Assembly (NCBI GenBank): GCA_037720595.1 | Contig: JBBJLW010000002.1 | Coordinates: 62,001 to 126,000 of the forward strand | DNA length: 64,000 bases | Direction: 5' to 3' | Source of the DNA: Gaiellasilicea sp037720595 | GTDB taxonomy: Bacteria; Actinomycetota; Thermoleophilia; Gaiellales; Gaiellaceae | Part shown: one piece after another, positions 54,340 to 63,391 of the stretch | Numbering within the stretch: position 1 is the first letter of the stretch | Layout of the letters: each line of letters opens with the position of its first letter | The notes under the pieces: generated by a model | Told to the model about the DNA's origin: nothing | What the model saw: the letters and a program-made list of their open reading frames with translations, nothing else | Databases searched by the model: none | Translations under genes and position numbers: made by a program

Positions 54340-55536
54340 CTAGTAGCTCAGCCGGAGATAGGGAAGCCGGTCGCCCGCGACTGGATCGCGCTCGCCGCGA
54401 CGCACGAGCACGAGCGTGTCCGCGCCGGCGGCGCGGGCGATCATGTGCGACTCCTGGCCCGAAAGCGGCTCGAGCACGGTCACCCCATCCTCGATCCGCG
54501 AGCGCGCACGAACGAGCTGGTCGCGGGCAGGATTCGCGCGCAGCGGCGCCGAAAGCAGCCCGCTCGCGTACACGGGAGCCGGGTCGGCAGCTCCCTGCAG
54601 AGCACGCACGGCGGGCAGGACGAAGAGCTCGACCGCTACCAGTGCGGAGACCGGATTTCCGGGGAGACCGAAGACGAGCGTCCTTTCGCGCACGCCGAAC
54701 GCGACGGGCTTGCCGGGCTTCACCGCGACACCCCAGAAGACCTCTTCCACGCCGAGCTCCGCGCCGATCGAGCGAACGAGATCGTGCGGACCGACGGAAA
54801 CGCCGCCTGAGCTGACGAGCACGTCAGCCTCCAGGCCCTGGAGGAGCGCGGCTCTGTGCGCCCCGGCCTCGTCGGCGACAGCCTCGAGCCGAGTCACCTC
54901 CGCCCCGGCGGCTTCGAGCGCCGCACCGATCATCGGCGCGTTCGATTCGTAGATCTGGCCGGGATCCAGCGTCTCTCCCGGACGGCGCAGCTCGCTCCCG
55001 GTGCTCAGGATCGCGACGCGCGGACGCCGTCCGCAGCGCACCGAGCCCACGCCCACCGCGGCGAGAGCACCGATCTGCGCGGGACCGAGCGACGAGCCCG
55101 CGGAGAGGAGCAGCTCGCCGGCGTGAACATCGCTCCCGATCGGGCGAATGTTGTCTTGATCGCCAACGATGCGATGAATCGTGATCGCGGCGCCGTCGTC
55201 CTCGACGTGCTCGAGCGGCACCACCCCGTCCGCGCCGTCGGGGACACTGCCGCCGGTCGCGATCCCCATCGCCTCACCGAGTCCCAAGGGCCGATCGGAG
55301 GGATGTCCCGCCGGGATCCGCGCCACGACCGGAAGCCTGCCCGGCGTCTCCGCGACCCTGACTGCGAAGCCGTCCATCGCGGAGCTTCGGAACGGCGGCA
55401 GGTCGACGAGTGCGTGGACGTCCTCCGCAAGCACTCGGCGCGCGGCGCGCTCGATCGGCACGAGCTCGGCGTCGAGCGGGATCGCATGCTCGACCACGAG
55501 GGCGAGTGCTTCGTCGATCGAGAGAAGCGGCGGCAT
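54340..55536 (-). CDS. moeA: molybdopterin molybdenumtransferase MoeA
   Basis: 398 residues from ATG 55536. Domain order is complete: N-terminal SIDEALALVVEHA, SSAMDGFAVRVAET, the MoaB-like domain with SGGVSVGPHDLVR and FGLPGNPVSALVAVELFVLPAV, and C-terminal barrel (LSGQESHMIARAAGADTLV). Inserts molybdate into adenylylated molybdopterin. Its stop TAG is part of the CTAG flanking unit 2, so the insertion did not change the protein. Confidence 0.95.
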   Translation of the reverse strand: MPPLLSIDEALALVVEHAIPLDAELVPIERAARRVLAEDVHALVDLPPFRSSAMDGFAVRVAETPGRLPVVARIPAGHPSDRPLGLGEAMGIATGGSVPDGADGVVPLEHVEDDGAAITIHRIVGDQDNIRPIGSDVHAGELLLSAGSSLGPAQIGALAAVGVGSVRCGRRPRVAILSTGSELRRPGETLDPGQIYESNAPMIGAALEAAGAEVTRLEAVADEAGAHRAALLQGLEADVLVSSGGVSVGPHDLVRSIGAELGVEEVFWGVAVKPGKPVAFGVRERTLVFGLPGNPVSALVAVELFVLPAVRALQGAADPAPVYASGLLSAPLRANPARDQLVRARSRIEDGVTVLEPLSGQESHMIARAAGADTLVLVRRGERDPVAGDRLPYLRLSY

Positions 55537-55577
55537 CGTGCCGTACGCTAACCGCACGGCATGGCTAGGCTCCAGCC

Positions 55578-56531
55578 GTGATCTCCGTCGTCGTCCCGGT
55601 GCACAACGAGGAGCGGAGCGTTGCCCTCCTGCTCGACGAGCTCGGGTCGGCGCTCGACGGGATCGGGCGGCCGTGGGAGGCGGTCTTCGTCGACGACGGC
55701 TCGACGGACGGCACCTTCTCGGCGCTGACGCGGCTCCACGCTGCGAGCGACAACGTCCGCATCGTCCGGCTCCGTCGCAACTTCGGCAAGGCGGCGGCCC
55801 TGCAAGCCGGCTTCGAGGAGGCCCGTGGCGACGTGATCGTGACGATCGACGGCGATCTCCAGGACGATCCGGCCGAGATCCCGCGACTGCTCGCGAAGCT
55901 GGACGAGGGCTTCGACCTGGTCTCCGGCTGGAAGACGAAGCGGCGCGATCCGCTGAGTCGCCGGATCCCCTCGAGGATCTTCAACGCTGTCAGCGGTCGC
56001 ATGTCGGGACTTCGGCTGCACGACCTGAACTGTGGGCTCAAGGCCTATCGCGCCGAGGTGCTGCGCGGCCTGCGGCTCTACGGCGAGCTGCACCGCTTCG
56101 TTCCCGTCCTCGCTCACTACCGCGGCTTCCGCGTCGCCGAGGTGCCGGTGAATCATCGACCGCGCGAGCACGGACGCTCGCGCTACGGGATGGAGCGCTA
56201 CGTGCGCGGCTTCCTCGACCTCCTGACCGTCACCTTCATGGGCCGCTACCGGCACCGCCCGCTCCACCTCTTCGGCAGCCTCGGCCTCGTCCTCTCCGTG
56301 CTGGGCGGCGTCGTGCTCGCCTACCTCACCGTGCTCAAGCTCGGCGGGCACGCGATCGGACACCGGCCGCTCCTGACGCTCGGCGTCCTGCTCGTCGTCG
56401 TCGGGATCCAGCTTCTCTCCCTCGGCCTGCTGAGCGAGCTGATCACGAGCCACCACGAGGAGCGCGCGGCCCGCGGGCACGCCGAGGACACAGTCGCGAG
56501 GGACCTGCACGTCGACGAGATCCTGCGCTAG
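55578..56531 (+). CDS. GT2 glycosyltransferase, polyprenyl-phosphate sugar transferase type (DPM1/GtrB-like)
   Basis: A 317-residue GT2 enzyme: SVVVPVHNEERSVALLLDEL, VFVDDGSTDGTFSAL, NFGKAAALQAGF, VTIDGDLQDDPAEIP (DxD), then the acceptor segment NHRPREHGRSRYG. Two C-terminal membrane helices (about 237-258 and 270-292), as in GtrB/dolichol-phosphate-mannose-synthase relatives. It likely makes a polyprenyl-phosphate hexose for the membrane glycosyltransferases downstream. GTG start. Confidence 0.92.
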   Translation: MISVVVPVHNEERSVALLLDELGSALDGIGRPWEAVFVDDGSTDGTFSALTRLHAASDNVRIVRLRRNFGKAAALQAGFEEARGDVIVTIDGDLQDDPAEIPRLLAKLDEGFDLVSGWKTKRRDPLSRRIPSRIFNAVSGRMSGLRLHDLNCGLKAYRAEVLRGLRLYGELHRFVPVLAHYRGFRVAEVPVNHRPREHGRSRYGMERYVRGFLDLLTVTFMGRYRHRPLHLFGSLGLVLSVLGGVVLAYLTVLKLGGHAIGHRPLLTLGVLLVVVGIQLLSLGLLSELITSHHEERAARGHAEDTVARDLHVDEILR

Positions 56532-56539
56532 CTCTCGCT

Positions 56540-57643
56540 GTGCGCGTCCTGTACTTCGGTACCTATGAGCGGGACTATCCGCGCAACGCCCAGGTGATCT
56601 CGTGTCTGCGCGGGGCTGGCGTCGAGGTGATCGAGCGGCACGCGAGCGTCTGGGAACGGCAGCGGCACAAGTGGTCGCTCGGTCTCGGCTCGGCGTTCAA
56701 GGTGGGTCTGGCGGAGGCCGGGCTCGTCCTGCGGGGGAGCCGGGAGCGCTTTGACGCGATGATCGTCGGCTATCCGGGCCACTTCGACATGCCGGTGGCG
56801 CGGCGGATCGCACGTGGCCGGCCGCTCGTCTTCAATCCCCTCGTCTCGCTTTCGGAGACGCTCGTCGACGATCGGGGCCGCTTCTCCCGGGGCTCGCCGG
56901 CCGCGTCCGTGCTGCGCCACGTCGATCGGATCGCGCTCCGACGCGCCGATCTCGTCGTGGCGGATACAGCGCAGAATGCCCGCTTTCTCGCCGAGCTCGG
57001 GGAGATCCCGCGCGATCGGCTCGAAGTCTGCTTCGTCGGTGCCGAAGAACGCCTTTTCCGCCCGGGCCGGCAGATTCGCGGTCCACTCGGCGAAGGGCGC
57101 TTCCATGTCCTCTTCGTCGGCAAGCTGATCCCTCTGCACGGGCTCGAGACGATCCTGGAGGCAGCGCGGCTCGTGCCCGAGGTGCCGTTCCGGATCGTCG
57201 GCAGCGGTCAGCTCGACGCGCTCCTCGCCGATCGCCCCGCAAACGTCGAGTGGGTCGAATGGGTCGAGTACGCGGCGTTGCCGGAGGAAGTCCAGAGCGC
57301 CGGTTGCGCACTCGGGGTCTTCGGGACATCCGAGAAAGCGGCGCGCGTGATCCCGAACAAGGCCTTCCAGGCGCTCGCATGCGGGACTCCGCTCGTCACG
57401 GCGGACACACCCGCGGCGCGCGAGCTGCTGCGCGACGGCGAGAGCGCCCTGCTCGTGCCGGCGGGTGACGCGCCGGCACTCGCGGCGGCGATCCGGCTGC
57501 TTGTGGGCGACGACGAGCTTGCCCGCCGGATCGGGGCGGGGGGCCTCGCGGCCTACCGAGCGCACGCGAGCGAGGAGGTGCTCGGTGAGCGTTGGCGGGG
57601 ACTGATCGAGGCACAGCTCGAGCGCGCCGTCGGACTGCGGTGA
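56540..57643 (+). CDS. GT4-type glycosyltransferase
   Basis: A 367-residue GT-B glycosyltransferase. N-terminal RVLYFGTYERDYPRNAQVI, middle FHVLFVGKLIPLHGLETILEAARLV and C-terminal GTSEKAARVIPNKAFQALACGTPLVTADTPAARELLRDG, the E-x7-E-like nucleotide-sugar site of GT4. GTG 56540 starts 8 bp after the GT2 gene. It should act at the cytoplasmic membrane face on a cell-envelope glycan. Confidence 0.9.
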   Translation: MRVLYFGTYERDYPRNAQVISCLRGAGVEVIERHASVWERQRHKWSLGLGSAFKVGLAEAGLVLRGSRERFDAMIVGYPGHFDMPVARRIARGRPLVFNPLVSLSETLVDDRGRFSRGSPAASVLRHVDRIALRRADLVVADTAQNARFLAELGEIPRDRLEVCFVGAEERLFRPGRQIRGPLGEGRFHVLFVGKLIPLHGLETILEAARLVPEVPFRIVGSGQLDALLADRPANVEWVEWVEYAALPEEVQSAGCALGVFGTSEKAARVIPNKAFQALACGTPLVTADTPAARELLRDGESALLVPAGDAPALAAAIRLLVGDDELARRIGAGGLAAYRAHASEEVLGERWRGLIEAQLERAVGLR

Positions 57644-59070
57644 ACGCCAGGCCGGCGGTTGCCCTGTGGGCGTCGGCAGCAGCGTTCGCGGCCGGCTTCG
57701 GCTCCCTCTCCGTCCTGCGCCACCTTGCGTTCAACACGGGCCGGTTCGACCTCGGCAACATGGTTCAGGCCGTTTGGGCAACCGCCCACGGAGACGTTCT
57801 CTCGGTCACCGACCTACGCGGAGACCAGATCTCGCGGCTCGGCGCCCATTTCGACCCGATCCTCGCCGTGTTCGCGCCGCTCTGGTGGCTCTGGCCCGAC
57901 CCGACGATGCTGCTCGTCGTCCAGGCGATCGCGATCGCACTCGGCGCCTGGCCCGTATTCCTGCTCGCACGCAAGCACCTCGGCTCCGAGCGGGCAGGGC
58001 TCGGCTTCGGGCTCGCGTATCTGCTCTACCCGCCGACTCAGTGGCTCGCCCTGAACGAGTTCCACGCGGTTGCGCTCGCGACCCCGCTTCTGCTCTTCGG
58101 ATTCTGGTTCCTCGACGAGGATCGGCTCGTCGCGTTCGCGGTTGTCGCGGGACTGGCGTGTCTGACGAAAGAGCACATCCCGCTCGCAGTCGCGGCCCTC
58201 GGTGTCTGGTACGCCCTTGCCCGTGGGCGGCGGCGAGCAGGCGCCGTGATCGCCGCGGCGGGGACGGCGACCGCGGCGGTCGCGATCGGGATCGTCGTTC
58301 CTCGTTTCGCTCCCTCCGGCTCCTCGCCGTTCGAAGGGCGCTACCGCGCGGTCGGTGGCTCGCCGCTCGGGATCGTCGAGACGGCGTTCACCGATCCGCT
58401 CAGGCTGCTCGAGCAAGCGCTCGGCGGCCACGGCGTTCCCTATCTCCTCGAGCTCCTTCTGCCGCTGCTCGCGCTGCCGCTACTCGCGCCGCTGGCCGCG
58501 CTCACCGCGCTTCCCGAGCTCGCCGCGAACCTGCTCTCCTCGACGCGCACCCAGACCTCGATCCACTTTCACTACGCCGCGGCCGCCATCCCCGGCCTGA
58601 TGGTTGCGTCCGTGCTCGGCGCGGCCAGGCTTCGCAACCGTCTGGGCTCCGGTCGCGTGGGCTCGCTCGTCACCGCGGTCGTTGTCGCGGGGGTCGCTTC
58701 CAACTACGTCCTCGGGGCGATTCCGGTCTGGCGAGCGTTTCCCGGCGGCGAGTCGCTGGGCTCACGCGAGCACCGCGTGACGGCGCACGATCGCGTGGCG
58801 GAGCGAGCACTCCGGCTGATCCCGGACGACGCCGTCGTCAGCGCCACGAACTCGCTCGGGGGGCATCTCTCCGAGCGCCGGCGTGTGCTCAGCTTTCCGG
58901 TGTTCGACGGCGCAGAGTGGATCGCCGCCGACGAGACGCGCCCCGGCTACGCCGATCGCATCGCCCCGCTCGCGACCACCGAGCGGCTCCGACGGCTGCG
59001 GCTCGACCGCCGGTGGCGGATCGTCTTCGACGAGGACGGGATCGTCCTCTTCCGCCGCCGACAGACCTAG
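57640..59070 (+). CDS. DUF2079 polytopic membrane protein
   Basis: A 476-residue protein with about ten membrane helices and the DUF2079 opening (SLSVLRHLAFNTGRFDLGNMVQAVWATAHG read in parts: FDLGNMVQ, HFDPILAVFAPLWWL, FGLAYLLYPPTQWLALNEFH). Members are predicted GT-C-like glycosyltransferases using polyprenyl-phosphate sugars. GTG 57640 overlaps the GT4 stop. The stop overlaps that of the convergent next gene in a shared CTAG. Confidence 0.85.
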   Translation: MNARPAVALWASAAAFAAGFGSLSVLRHLAFNTGRFDLGNMVQAVWATAHGDVLSVTDLRGDQISRLGAHFDPILAVFAPLWWLWPDPTMLLVVQAIAIALGAWPVFLLARKHLGSERAGLGFGLAYLLYPPTQWLALNEFHAVALATPLLLFGFWFLDEDRLVAFAVVAGLACLTKEHIPLAVAALGVWYALARGRRRAGAVIAAAGTATAAVAIGIVVPRFAPSGSSPFEGRYRAVGGSPLGIVETAFTDPLRLLEQALGGHGVPYLLELLLPLLALPLLAPLAALTALPELAANLLSSTRTQTSIHFHYAAAAIPGLMVASVLGAARLRNRLGSGRVGSLVTAVVVAGVASNYVLGAIPVWRAFPGGESLGSREHRVTAHDRVAERALRLIPDDAVVSATNSLGGHLSERRRVLSFPVFDGAEWIAADETRPGYADRIAPLATTERLRRLRLDRRWRIVFDEDGIVLFRRRQT

Positions 59071-60302
59071 ATGATCGTCTGCGGTAGGAGATAGGCGCAG
59101 AAGCCGAGCGAGACGAGCTGCGCTTTCCGGTCGCCCTCGGCCGCGGCGAGCGGGAGCGCCCACACGACGTACCAGGGCGCAAGCCACGGTGTCGTCGCGA
59201 GCATCAGGCAACCCGCGCGGCCCAGGCGAATGCGTCCGCGCAGCGCTTCCCGAGCGAGCCAGGCGCCGCCGGCGACCAGGGCGAGCAGCGCGAGGGAAAG
59301 GGCGACGGCGTGAGGTAGGCCGAGCTGCTCCAGCCGGTGGGGAATCGCGTAGCTCGTCTGACCTTCGGCGTTGCGCGCCAGCGGGCCGAACGCGCTCAGC
59401 CAATCGAGCCCGTACCGCCACGAGGCGAGCGCGCTCACCAGGATCGCCGCAAGCGCGAATCCTGCGTGCCCGACTCGTCGCCCGCTTGCCCGAGACTCGA
59501 GCGCGCGCAGGGCGAAGAAGGCGAGTGGGATCCATTTGACGAAGATCGCGAGTACCCAGGCGACGCCCGCGGCAGAGCGCCGGCCCGAAGCGGCAAGTGC
59601 GAGCGCACCGAGCACGAGTGCGAGCATCAGCGAGTCGTTGTGGCCGCCGCCGGCGAAGTGGATCGCGAAGAGCGGATTCCAGCCGACGAGTGCAGCGGCG
59701 ACGATCCGGTCGCGAGCAAGCATGGCTGCGAGGCCCGTCAGCGCAAGCATCCCGAGTGCGGCCAGCACCTTGAACGTCCAGGCGGCCGCATCCGGGCTCG
59801 AGCCAACCGCCCTCGCGACGAGCTCGGAGCCCAGCGTGAACGCAGGCCCATAGACGGAGGTGGTGTCGCGCCAGGCGAACCCCGCATGGCCGTAGGCCGG
59901 ATTTTCCGGGAACTCACTCGGCAGATCGCGATAGGGGTTGCCGGCGTCGGTCGCGATCTCCCCGTATTGCCAATACGTCCAGGCGTCGGTCGAGAGCAGG
60001 AGCGGAGCTCCGAGCGGCACGAGCTGGATTGCGACCGCCACCACGCCGACTGCGCCAAGCGACGGCCTTACGCGCCGAAGCACCAGCAACGCGACGAGAT
60101 AGAGCGCGAAAGCTCCGGCCAGGCACACCAGGAAGACCCAGGCCCAACCGTCGCCGTCGCCACCTCCCCTGCCGGCGTCCGACGGAACGAGCGGCGCTCC
60201 TTCCAGCCACGCCGCAGCGACGCAGCCCCCGACCAGCGCAAGCACCGTAAGAGGGAATACCAGCGATCGAGGGACGAGCGGGCGCCGGCCGGAACGCGGC
60301 AC
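59067..60302 (-). CDS. polyprenol-phosphate-mannose-dependent mannosyltransferase, MptB-like (GT-C/GT87)
   Basis: 411 residues from GTG 60302, with about twelve helices. The first large loop holds STDAWTYWQYGEIATDAGNPY, then YGPAFTLGSELVARAVG, VGWNPLFAIHFAGGGHNDSL and PWLAPWYVVWALPL, the arrangement of MptA/B-type alpha-1,6-mannosyltransferases and relatives. The acidic pair in the first loop is the expected catalytic site. It begins 12 bp after the PBP stop, so it is probably in that operon. Confidence 0.85.
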   Translation of the reverse strand: MPRSGRRPLVPRSLVFPLTVLALVGGCVAAAWLEGAPLVPSDAGRGGGDGDGWAWVFLVCLAGAFALYLVALLVLRRVRPSLGAVGVVAVAIQLVPLGAPLLLSTDAWTYWQYGEIATDAGNPYRDLPSEFPENPAYGHAGFAWRDTTSVYGPAFTLGSELVARAVGSSPDAAAWTFKVLAALGMLALTGLAAMLARDRIVAAALVGWNPLFAIHFAGGGHNDSLMLALVLGALALAASGRRSAAGVAWVLAIFVKWIPLAFFALRALESRASGRRVGHAGFALAAILVSALASWRYGLDWLSAFGPLARNAEGQTSYAIPHRLEQLGLPHAVALSLALLALVAGGAWLAREALRGRIRLGRAGCLMLATTPWLAPWYVVWALPLAAAEGDRKAQLVSLGFCAYLLPQTII

Positions 60303-60313
60303 AGCTCGGGCGG

Positions 60314-62611
60314 TCAGGGCTCGAGCGGGGGTGGCGGCGGCTCGGTCGGAGGTGGCGGCGGGGGCACCACGGTCGTCGGAGGTGGCGGCGGGGGCACCAC
60401 GGGCGTCGGAGGAGGCGGGGGCGCCACGGTCCGCGGAGGAGGCGGACTGACCGACGTCGTCGCCGGCGTCGGTTCCGGCTCGACGGGCTCGGGCTCGGGG
60501 TCGGGCTCGGAGGGGGTGGGGGCGACGTAGTCGCTGCCCGACGAGCCCGAATCGGAAGAGCTCGAGTAGCCGAACGAGCGGCCGAACGTGCCGCGCTCGA
60601 ACGACGACCACTCCGGATAATCGACCGGCTCCGAGAACGAGAGCGGCTCGAGCCGGCCGATCGCCGAGGACATGAAGAGGCGCCAGATCTGAGCCGGGAA
60701 ACTGCCGCCCGAGACGCTGATCCCGTGCACGTTCGTCATCGGCACCTTGCCCCTGGGATAGCCGATCCAGACAGTCGTCTGGAGTCGCGGTGTGTAGCCC
60801 GCGAACCAGGCGTCGGAGTGCTCTTCGGTCGTGCCGGTCTTCCCGGCCGCAGGATGCCCGTAGTTCGCAGCAGTGCCGGTGCCGTACTGAACGTTTTTCT
60901 CCAGGATCTTCGTCACCGTGTAGGCGACGCCGTCCGAGATCACGCGCTTTCGTTTCGGCTTGCCCCAGCCAGCCTCCTCGTCCTCCCTGCCGTTCGCGAG
61001 CACGACCCGCCTGATCGCCCGCGGCTTCGAGTAGATCCCGCCCGCAGCCAGCGTCGCGTAGGCCGAGGCCATGTCGAGCGGCGAGACCTCGATCGAGCCG
61101 AGACCGATCGACGGGACGTAGGCGCCGTCGGAGGTCGTGAGCTTCGAGCGGACGCCGAGCTTCGTCGCCATCTTCGCGACGGCCTCGGCGGTGACGTCGA
61201 GTGTCAACTGCGCGTAGACCGTGTTGTCGGAACGGATTGTCGCCTGCTCGATCGACGTCCACCCCGTATAGGTCTTGTCGTAGGTCTCGGGACACCACCA
61301 GCTGCCGCTTTCGCAGTCCCCGTTCGCGCTGGGACGGTAGAAGAACGGCGCCGAGAGGTAGCTCGTCGTCGCAGGGTTGATTCCTTTCTCGACCGCCGCC
61401 GCGAGCACGAAGGTCTTGAACGTGGATCCCGACTGCCGCTTCGCCTGGGAGAGCAGGTTGAACTGGTTCGCCCTCAGACCCGGAGTCACCGCGGTCATCG
61501 CCCGGATCGCGCCGCTCCGAGGATCGATCGAGATCACCGCGGCCGCAGGGTCGGTCTTCTCGTAGAGGGTGTCCCGGATCGCCTTTTGGGCGGCGCGCTG
61601 GAAACGTGGGTCGATCGTCGTGTAGACCTTGAGCCCACCGGACCGGACGGTCGCGACCCCGTACTCGGCGATCAGCTCGTCGCGGACGTAGCTGAAGAAG
61701 TACGGCTCCCGAATCGTCCGGTAGAGCTTGCCGGCCTTCAGTCCCAGCCCGCGCTTGACGGCCCAGTCGTACTGGGCGGGGTCGATCGTCCCCTCCTGGA
61801 GCATCGCGAGCAGTACCTGGTTGCGTCGCCCGGTCGCGATCTCGGTGCGATTGAAGGGGTCGTAGGCCGACGGCGCCTGCGGCATCCCGGCGAGCAATGC
61901 GGCCTCGGGCAGCGACAACTGGTGCGCGTTCTTGGAGAAGTACGTCTGCGCGGCAGCCTCGATCCCGTAGGCGAGGTTGCCGTAGTAGACCTGGTTCAGG
62001 TAGGTCGCGAGGATCTTCTTCTTCGACCAGGCGCGGTTCAGCTTGATCGCGAGACAGGCCTCCTTGAGCTTGCGCTCGAAGGTCTGCTCGCGACTGATGT
62101 AAAGGTTGCGCACGAGCTGCTGGGTGATCGTCGAGCCGCCCTGGACAACCTTTCCGGCTTGGACGTCGGCCCAGACCGCGCGCGCGATCCCGCTGGGGTC
62201 GACGCCACCGTGCTCGTAGAAGCGGCGATCCTCGATCGCGATCGTCGCCTTCGGCATCCAGGGGCTGATCCGGCCAAGCCGCACCGGCTGTCGATTCCGC
62301 TCGGAGGGAATCCCGCCGAGAATCGAGTTGTCCCTCGCGTAGACGAACGAGTTCTGGCCGATCTCGACCCGCCGCAACGCGCTCAAGTCGCACGAGGAGC
62401 CGAAACTTGCGAGTCCGGTGACCGCGCTTCCCGCAACGGCGATCAGCAGCGCCAGGACCGCGAAGACGGCGAGCACCCCGGCACGACGACGACTGCGCTT
62501 CCGCTCGACTCGACGGCGCTTGCGGCGCTTGGCGCCGTAGCGGTCGGCGTCATCGTCCGGGAGCCGCACGCGCCGGCTGTTGCGCCGACCTCCGCGTGGT
62601 GGCGGCGTCAC
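60314..62611 (-). CDS. class A penicillin-binding protein (PBP1-type) with Pro-rich tail
   Basis: A 765-residue bifunctional peptidoglycan synthase. A basic cytoplasmic start and one helix (about 48-70) lead to the GT51 domain with TIAIEDRRFYEHGGVDP, GGSTITQQLVRNLY and KILATYLNQVYYG. The transpeptidase has SxxK in RQSGSTFKTFV, SDN in IRSDNTVYAQ and KTG in AAGKTGTTEEHSD. The last 120 residues are a Ser/Gly then PPPPP-rich region. GTG 62611 overlaps the mscS stop. Confidence 0.95.
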   Translation of the reverse strand: MTPPPRGGRRNSRRVRLPDDDADRYGAKRRKRRRVERKRSRRRAGVLAVFAVLALLIAVAGSAVTGLASFGSSCDLSALRRVEIGQNSFVYARDNSILGGIPSERNRQPVRLGRISPWMPKATIAIEDRRFYEHGGVDPSGIARAVWADVQAGKVVQGGSTITQQLVRNLYISREQTFERKLKEACLAIKLNRAWSKKKILATYLNQVYYGNLAYGIEAAAQTYFSKNAHQLSLPEAALLAGMPQAPSAYDPFNRTEIATGRRNQVLLAMLQEGTIDPAQYDWAVKRGLGLKAGKLYRTIREPYFFSYVRDELIAEYGVATVRSGGLKVYTTIDPRFQRAAQKAIRDTLYEKTDPAAAVISIDPRSGAIRAMTAVTPGLRANQFNLLSQAKRQSGSTFKTFVLAAAVEKGINPATTSYLSAPFFYRPSANGDCESGSWWCPETYDKTYTGWTSIEQATIRSDNTVYAQLTLDVTAEAVAKMATKLGVRSKLTTSDGAYVPSIGLGSIEVSPLDMASAYATLAAGGIYSKPRAIRRVVLANGREDEEAGWGKPKRKRVISDGVAYTVTKILEKNVQYGTGTAANYGHPAAGKTGTTEEHSDAWFAGYTPRLQTTVWIGYPRGKVPMTNVHGISVSGGSFPAQIWRLFMSSAIGRLEPLSFSEPVDYPEWSSFERGTFGRSFGYSSSSDSGSSGSDYVAPTPSEPDPEPEPVEPEPTPATTSVSPPPPRTVAPPPPPTPVVPPPPPPTTVVPPPPPPTEPPPPPLEP

Positions 62612-63330
62612 GCGAAGATCCCGTGCTCCCGCAGGCGCGCATGCACCCGCAGGCGGAGGTCGTGCTCGAGCCGCTCTGCCGCAGCCTCGTCCTCGGTCCA
62701 CGCTCGAATCGTCAGGGTCGGAGACCCCTCGAGGGCACTGACGAAGACCTGGTCGCGCTCACCGGGCGCCTCCTGGCGGAGGGCGTCGACGAGCGAGGCG
62801 AGATCGTTGGCTGGCGGAACTTGCACGGTGACCTGCGCGTACTTGGCGGGACTGCGGATTGTCGAGTTGCGGATGGTATCCGACGCCAGTTTCTCGTTGG
62901 GAATGACGAGCCGGGCGTTGTCCTCGGTCCGGATGAAGGTGTACATCAGCCCAATCTCCTCGACGCTCCCGCCGACGCCGCCGATCTCGACCCAGTCGCC
63001 GAGCCGCAGCGGTTGGGTGATCGCGATCATCAGCCCGGCGACGAAATTTCCGAGCGTGCGCTGCGAGGCAAAGCCGACGATCAGGCCGAGAATCGCCGAC
63101 GAGGCAAGGAGCCCGCCTGCAATCGCCCGAACTTGCGGGATCACGAGCAGGGCCGAGAGGAGTCCGATCGTGACGATCGAGACGGTGATCGTGCGGCGGA
63201 GGACCCGGTAGCGGGTCAGCGCCTCGGGGCTGCTGTCGCGACCCATGATCCGGCGATCGATCGTCCGCGCGAGCACGGCTGCGACCCCGAGCACGATCCC
63301 GATCACGAGCAGGCGCTGCCAGAGCTCCAT
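62608..63330 (-). CDS. MscS-family mechanosensitive channel
   Basis: A 240-residue MscS channel. Three helices; the pore helix segment reads ILGLIVGFASQRTLGNFVAGLMIAIT, followed by the beta domain QPLRLGDWVEIGGVGGSVEEIGLMYTFIRTEDN and the mixed C-terminal domain. It relieves osmotic pressure. Divergent from the PIG-V-like gene and first in an operon with the PBP and mannosyltransferase. Confidence 0.93.
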   Translation of the reverse strand: MELWQRLLVIGIVLGVAAVLARTIDRRIMGRDSSPEALTRYRVLRRTITVSIVTIGLLSALLVIPQVRAIAGGLLASSAILGLIVGFASQRTLGNFVAGLMIAITQPLRLGDWVEIGGVGGSVEEIGLMYTFIRTEDNARLVIPNEKLASDTIRNSTIRSPAKYAQVTVQVPPANDLASLVDALRQEAPGERDQVFVSALEGSPTLTIRAWTEDEAAAERLEHDLRLRVHARLREHGIFA

Positions 63331-63391
63331 CGCCCTCTGATTCGACGGGACTGCGCTCGTTCCTCAGAAGCTGCCTATCATCGGAAGCCTC

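Noticed and set aside
49219..54343. The recurrent CTAGGAGGGTTT... motif as integron attC sites with gene cassettes
   Set aside because: There is no integrase gene, the GTTRRRY/RYYYAAC core is missing, orientation is inverted at the two unit ends, and the CTAG flanks fit transposon target duplications better.
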